A stretch of 7,150 nucleotides of DNA from NCBI GenBank assembly GCA_019313505.1, contig JAFDBA010000114.1:1-7150 (forward strand), read 5' to 3'. A program made the translations under genes and the position numbers. Origin of the DNA: Deltaproteobacteria bacterium. Lineage in GTDB: Bacteria; Desulfobacterota; Desulfobacteria; Desulfobacterales; UBA11574. Shown here in pieces: positions 5,097 through 7,150 of this stretch. The notes under the pieces were generated by a model. The model was not told the origin of the DNA. It made no database searches and saw only the letters and a program-made list of their open reading frames with translations. The first letter of the stretch is position 1; the number at the start of each line of letters is the position of its first letter.

Positions 5097-5173
5097 TGGA
5101 GGAAAACAGTGGTTAATGACATAGGAATAGTTAAAAATGACAATTAGGGTCACGATTAATAAGAAGGAAAACA

Positions 5174-5251
5174 ATGGCATTAAACTTCAGAATTTGTTGT
5201 CAAAAAAAAAGGCATAACCTCCATCTTAAGCTCATGGGAGTAATTTACTAA
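5174..5251 (+). CDS. Possible 25-aa leader peptide
   Basis: ATG at 5174, preceded by AAGAAGGAAA (5161-5170), opens a 25-codon frame (MALNFRICCQKKRHNLHLKL...) ending 21 nt before the gene at 5273. It is basic and contains CC at residues 8-9. Its codons include ACCTCC (5217-5222), which is complementary to the ribosome binding site GGAGGT (5262-5267) of the next gene. Translating this peptide could therefore expose that site. The frame is very short and may be accidental. Confidence 0.25.
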   Translation: MALNFRICCQKKRHNLHLKLMGVIY

Positions 5252-5272
5252 AACCCAAATCGGAGGTGTTTC

Positions 5273-5515
5273 ATGACAACGATAATCGGTATCATATCAA
5301 AAAAGCTTAAGGACAGAGGACTGATCCCCTTGGAAATAAACCGGCTTATAAAAGATGTGGCCAACGTAATGAGCAGTGGTAGGTATTGTACACCGGTTTG
5401 CATTAAGCAGAATTTGCAGCTTCTGGGATGGGAAGGTTATGTTTTAGATAATAATATACTGGAACTTATTTTTTTATTCCTTAGCGATCATAAAATGTAT
5501 CGAAAAGAATTGTAA
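5273..5515 (+). CDS. Conserved-looking hypothetical protein (80 aa)
   Basis: The 80-residue soluble protein has no signal peptide or clear membrane span. It has an amphipathic N-terminal half (LKDRGLIPLEINRLIKDVAN, 12-31) and a second part with CIKQNLQLLGWEGYVLDNN (43-61), ending in a hydrophobic helix ILELIFLFL (62-70). The pattern of a short basic helix, an LGWE turn and an acidic or amide-rich helix is familiar to me from small uncharacterised Desulfobacterota proteins. I cannot name a family or function. Two cysteines lie at 39 and 43 (CTPVC). The start is well supported by GGAGGTG at 5262-5268, five nucleotides before the ATG. It is convergent with the diadenylate cyclase gene, with only 17 bp between their stop codons, and no clear intrinsic terminator separates them. 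It is transcribed in the same direction as small gene B, but a shared transcript is uncertain. Confidence 0.75.
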   Translation: MTTIIGIISKKLKDRGLIPLEINRLIKDVANVMSSGRYCTPVCIKQNLQLLGWEGYVLDNNILELIFLFLSDHKMYRKEL

Positions 5516-5532
5516 TTTTAATAGGTCTCATA

Positions 5533-6972
5533 TTAAGGGGAAGATTTTAACTTCCTCTTGGTTTTTACCACATAGGTCAATTTTATCCTGTCCTTTGAAC
5601 TGTTTGCAATTTTCAGCGATGCAGGATTTAGTGCCAGGCTAACTATTGTGGTTCCTGTTTTGTTAATGTTGCCCAGGGGAACCTTTTCCGTGTACAGGGT
5701 TGAGATATTCTCCAGGATGCGCTTTCCGCCGATTATCTCAATTTTTTCAGGATCAATCTTTAATTGTGAAAGGATCAGATTTTCCGGTAATTTGCCAACC
5801 CAGTCAACCTGTACAGGCAGCTGCTTTGTGATGGTTTTGTCCAGGGTCACTTCAACAACAGATGGCGCAACCTTGCTTAAAAAGATTCCCGGCGGCAGGG
5901 AAATGTTTTCCTGTGTAATGGAAAAGACATTGCTGCCGATAACAGCATTGCCAAGATCAAGCCGCACCTGAACCTGGTCCGGTCGAACAGATTTTATCAG
6001 AGCCCCTGATCCCCCCAGTTGAAGTTGGACGGTATTGACAGAAGTGTCTACAATCTCAATTCCGGGATCATGTTTCGCGTATTCCACCGGAATTTCAAGG
6101 GTAATCAGCGTATCCAGTCCTTTCGAGAAGCTGAGCCACATTCCTGTTATAAATAAAATGGAAACCAGAGCCGCTATGCTGATTTCAAGTTTTTCTTTAC
6201 GCAGATGGGCAGGCTCTTCTTCGGCTATTCCCATATGTTTCTGCAATGCTTTTACAAGTTCTGTATTGTCATTAATCTTCGTGATTACAGAATCTTTAGC
6301 AACAAGTATATTTCCGGTTTCCTCGGATACGACGATAACCAATGCATCGGTAGACTCAGATAATCCGAGGGCCGCCCGGTGACGCGTACCGTAATGTGAA
6401 GGCAGATCATTTCTGTGTGACAAAGGAAGAATGACCCCCACTTCAGTAATCCGATTTCCCTGAATTATGGCGGCGCCGTCGTGGACAGGATTGTCAGGCC
6501 AGAAGATACTTGTGATCATTTCTTTGGATACCAATCCCCGCCACGGTATTCCGCTCTGCATGACATCTTGTAAATCTTTCTTTAACGGAAAAACAATCAA
6601 GGCGCCATTGTGATGTTCAGATAATGTGTTGATACTGTCTACGATGATTTCTATGGGTGTTTGAACAGACTGTTTTGGGAATCCCCAGAGAATGGCCTTT
6701 AGATTTTTTGCCTGAAGAACATTACTGATTTCGTTTCTGAAAATAATAATGATAATAAGGGCGGCAACAGCAGTAATTCCCTGCATGGCCCAGCTTGTTA
6801 AAATGAGCCCGAAAAATACAGCTACCCGTTGAAAAATCCAGAGAAACGCAATGCCGGTAAGTACCCTGAAGACATATGTTCCCCTGAAAAGAACATAGAG
6901 GCGAAACAGGATATAGCTGTTTAACAGGATATCGACGAGATCCTGCCATCGAAAGTGTGCAAGAATCGACAT
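5533..6972 (-). CDS. cdaA: Membrane diadenylate cyclase CdaA fused to YbbR (CdaR-like) domains
   Basis: The 479-residue protein would make cyclic di-AMP from two ATP. The N-terminus has FRWQDLVDILL (7-17) and three membrane segments (about 12-29, 36-57, 63-79), as in CdaA. A DAC (DisA_N) domain follows (about 80-250) with both catalytic motifs: DGA at 165-167 (NPVHDGAAII) and RHR at 197-199 (GTRHRAALGLSE). A fourth membrane segment (262-282) leads to two YbbR-type beta-rich domains (about 285-378 and 380-470), expected outside the cytoplasm. In Firmicutes the cyclase CdaA and its YbbR regulator CdaR are separate neighbouring genes; here both roles are in one chain. I chose ATG 6972 because it matches the usual CdaA start; a GTG at 7014 would add 14 residues. 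The ribosome binding site is weak for either (AAGGAA at 6989-6994). No glmM gene follows in this window. Confidence 0.92.
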   Translation of the reverse strand: MSILAHFRWQDLVDILLNSYILFRLYVLFRGTYVFRVLTGIAFLWIFQRVAVFFGLILTSWAMQGITAVAALIIIIIFRNEISNVLQAKNLKAILWGFPKQSVQTPIEIIVDSINTLSEHHNGALIVFPLKKDLQDVMQSGIPWRGLVSKEMITSIFWPDNPVHDGAAIIQGNRITEVGVILPLSHRNDLPSHYGTRHRAALGLSESTDALVIVVSEETGNILVAKDSVITKINDNTELVKALQKHMGIAEEEPAHLRKEKLEISIAALVSILFITGMWLSFSKGLDTLITLEIPVEYAKHDPGIEIVDTSVNTVQLQLGGSGALIKSVRPDQVQVRLDLGNAVIGSNVFSITQENISLPPGIFLSKVAPSVVEVTLDKTITKQLPVQVDWVGKLPENLILSQLKIDPEKIEIIGGKRILENISTLYTEKVPLGNINKTGTTIVSLALNPASLKIANSSKDRIKLTYVVKTKRKLKSSP

Positions 6973-7051
6973 AAATACGTCTTGGAATTTCCTTTTTTGG
7001 ACACAGACGAACACAGATTGTCAAGATTCTTAAATTGAGCCTGTTCAATAA

Positions 7052-7150
7052 TTAAAGATTTAGCACGGAGCTCATTTTGCCGGATTTTGCATAGTCAAAA
7101 ATGATATCCTGGGTAAGTACGATATCATGCTCGACGGCATGAATAGCTAC
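7052..7150 (-). CDS. C-terminal end of an unrecognised gene (partial)
   Basis: The last 32 codons of a minus-strand gene enter from the right edge (VAIHAVEHDIVLTQDIIFDY...) and end at TAA (7054-7052), 79 nt before the cyclase start. The frame is open to the window edge, and the mix of acidic, hydrophobic and lysine/serine residues looks protein-like. It does not match the C-terminus expected for folP or ftsH, which often neighbour diadenylate cyclase genes, and I cannot assign it. It could share a transcript with the cyclase gene. Confidence 0.5.
   Translation of the reverse strand, partial: VAIHAVEHDIVLTQDIIFDYAKSGKMSSVLNL

Larger units (their letters stand above)
4635..5118. repeat. Duplicated regulatory module, copy B
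   Basis: This is the counterpart of 1131-1728: the first codons of the activator, the divergent control region, the sigma-54 promoter and the small gene. Together with 3641-3706 (activator codons matching the 5' part of copy A) it marks the extent of the duplication. This copy keeps the complete activator. Similarity to copy A fades just after the small gene, near 5118, where GGAAAACAGTGGTTAATG parallels GCAGAAAACAGCTGCTAATG of copy A. Confidence 0.8.

Noticed and set aside
5648..6382. Plus-strand open frames opposite the cyclase gene.
   Set aside because: They are antisense shadows of a gene with complete catalytic motifs; their translations are low-complexity and serine/arginine-rich.
6973..7014. 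GTG start giving the cyclase 14 more residues.
   Set aside because: The extra residues are unlike a CdaA N-terminus, and no ribosome binding site precedes the GTG. The ATG at 6972 aligns with the family start.

Overview
The window looks like chromosomal DNA from a sulfate-reducer-type member of the Desulfobacterota (former Deltaproteobacteria, Desulfobacterales-like). This is inferred from gene content: a DUF169 protein, a PAS-type sigma-54 activator, an orphan TRAP-type receptor and a diadenylate cyclase fused to YbbR domains. Intergenic DNA is AT-rich, and the TRAP receptor gene is visibly richer in G+C than its flanks. No tRNA, rRNA, CRISPR array or transposase gene was seen.

Layout, left to right. 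(a) 1-224 is an AT-rich leader with a long interrupted inverted repeat. (b) 225-1019 (+) encodes a DUF169 protein. (c) 1066-1191 (-) is the wreck of a sigma-54 activator gene. It is followed by an intact upstream region (a palindrome, degenerate heptamer repeats and a -24/-12 promoter) that drives a small receiver-like protein at 1507-1725 (+). An out-of-frame coiled-coil remnant and a 41-residue membrane peptide (1905-2030) follow. (d) 2161-3165 (+) encodes a periplasmic TRAP substrate-binding protein with no membrane subunits beside it. (e) 3317-4699 (-) is the intact sigma-54 activator. Divergent from it are a second copy of the palindrome, the -24/-12 promoter and the small receiver-like gene (4932-5096, +). 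(f) 5273-5515 (+) encodes a conserved-looking 80-residue protein of unknown function. (g) 5533-6972 (-) encodes the CdaA-YbbR fusion, preceded on the same strand by the last 32 codons of an unrecognised gene that runs off the window.

The most interesting structure is a duplicated module: divergent activator, upstream control region, sigma-54 promoter and small receiver-like protein. Copies lie at 1066-1728 and 3641-5118. Copy A has lost 932 bp from the middle of its activator and also carries a nonsense codon and a frameshift. Its promoter and small gene are preserved. The simplest reading is that the surviving activator (3317-4699) now controls both promoters and probably regulates itself. 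The function of the small protein is unknown. The other genes look like separate transcription units rather than one pathway.
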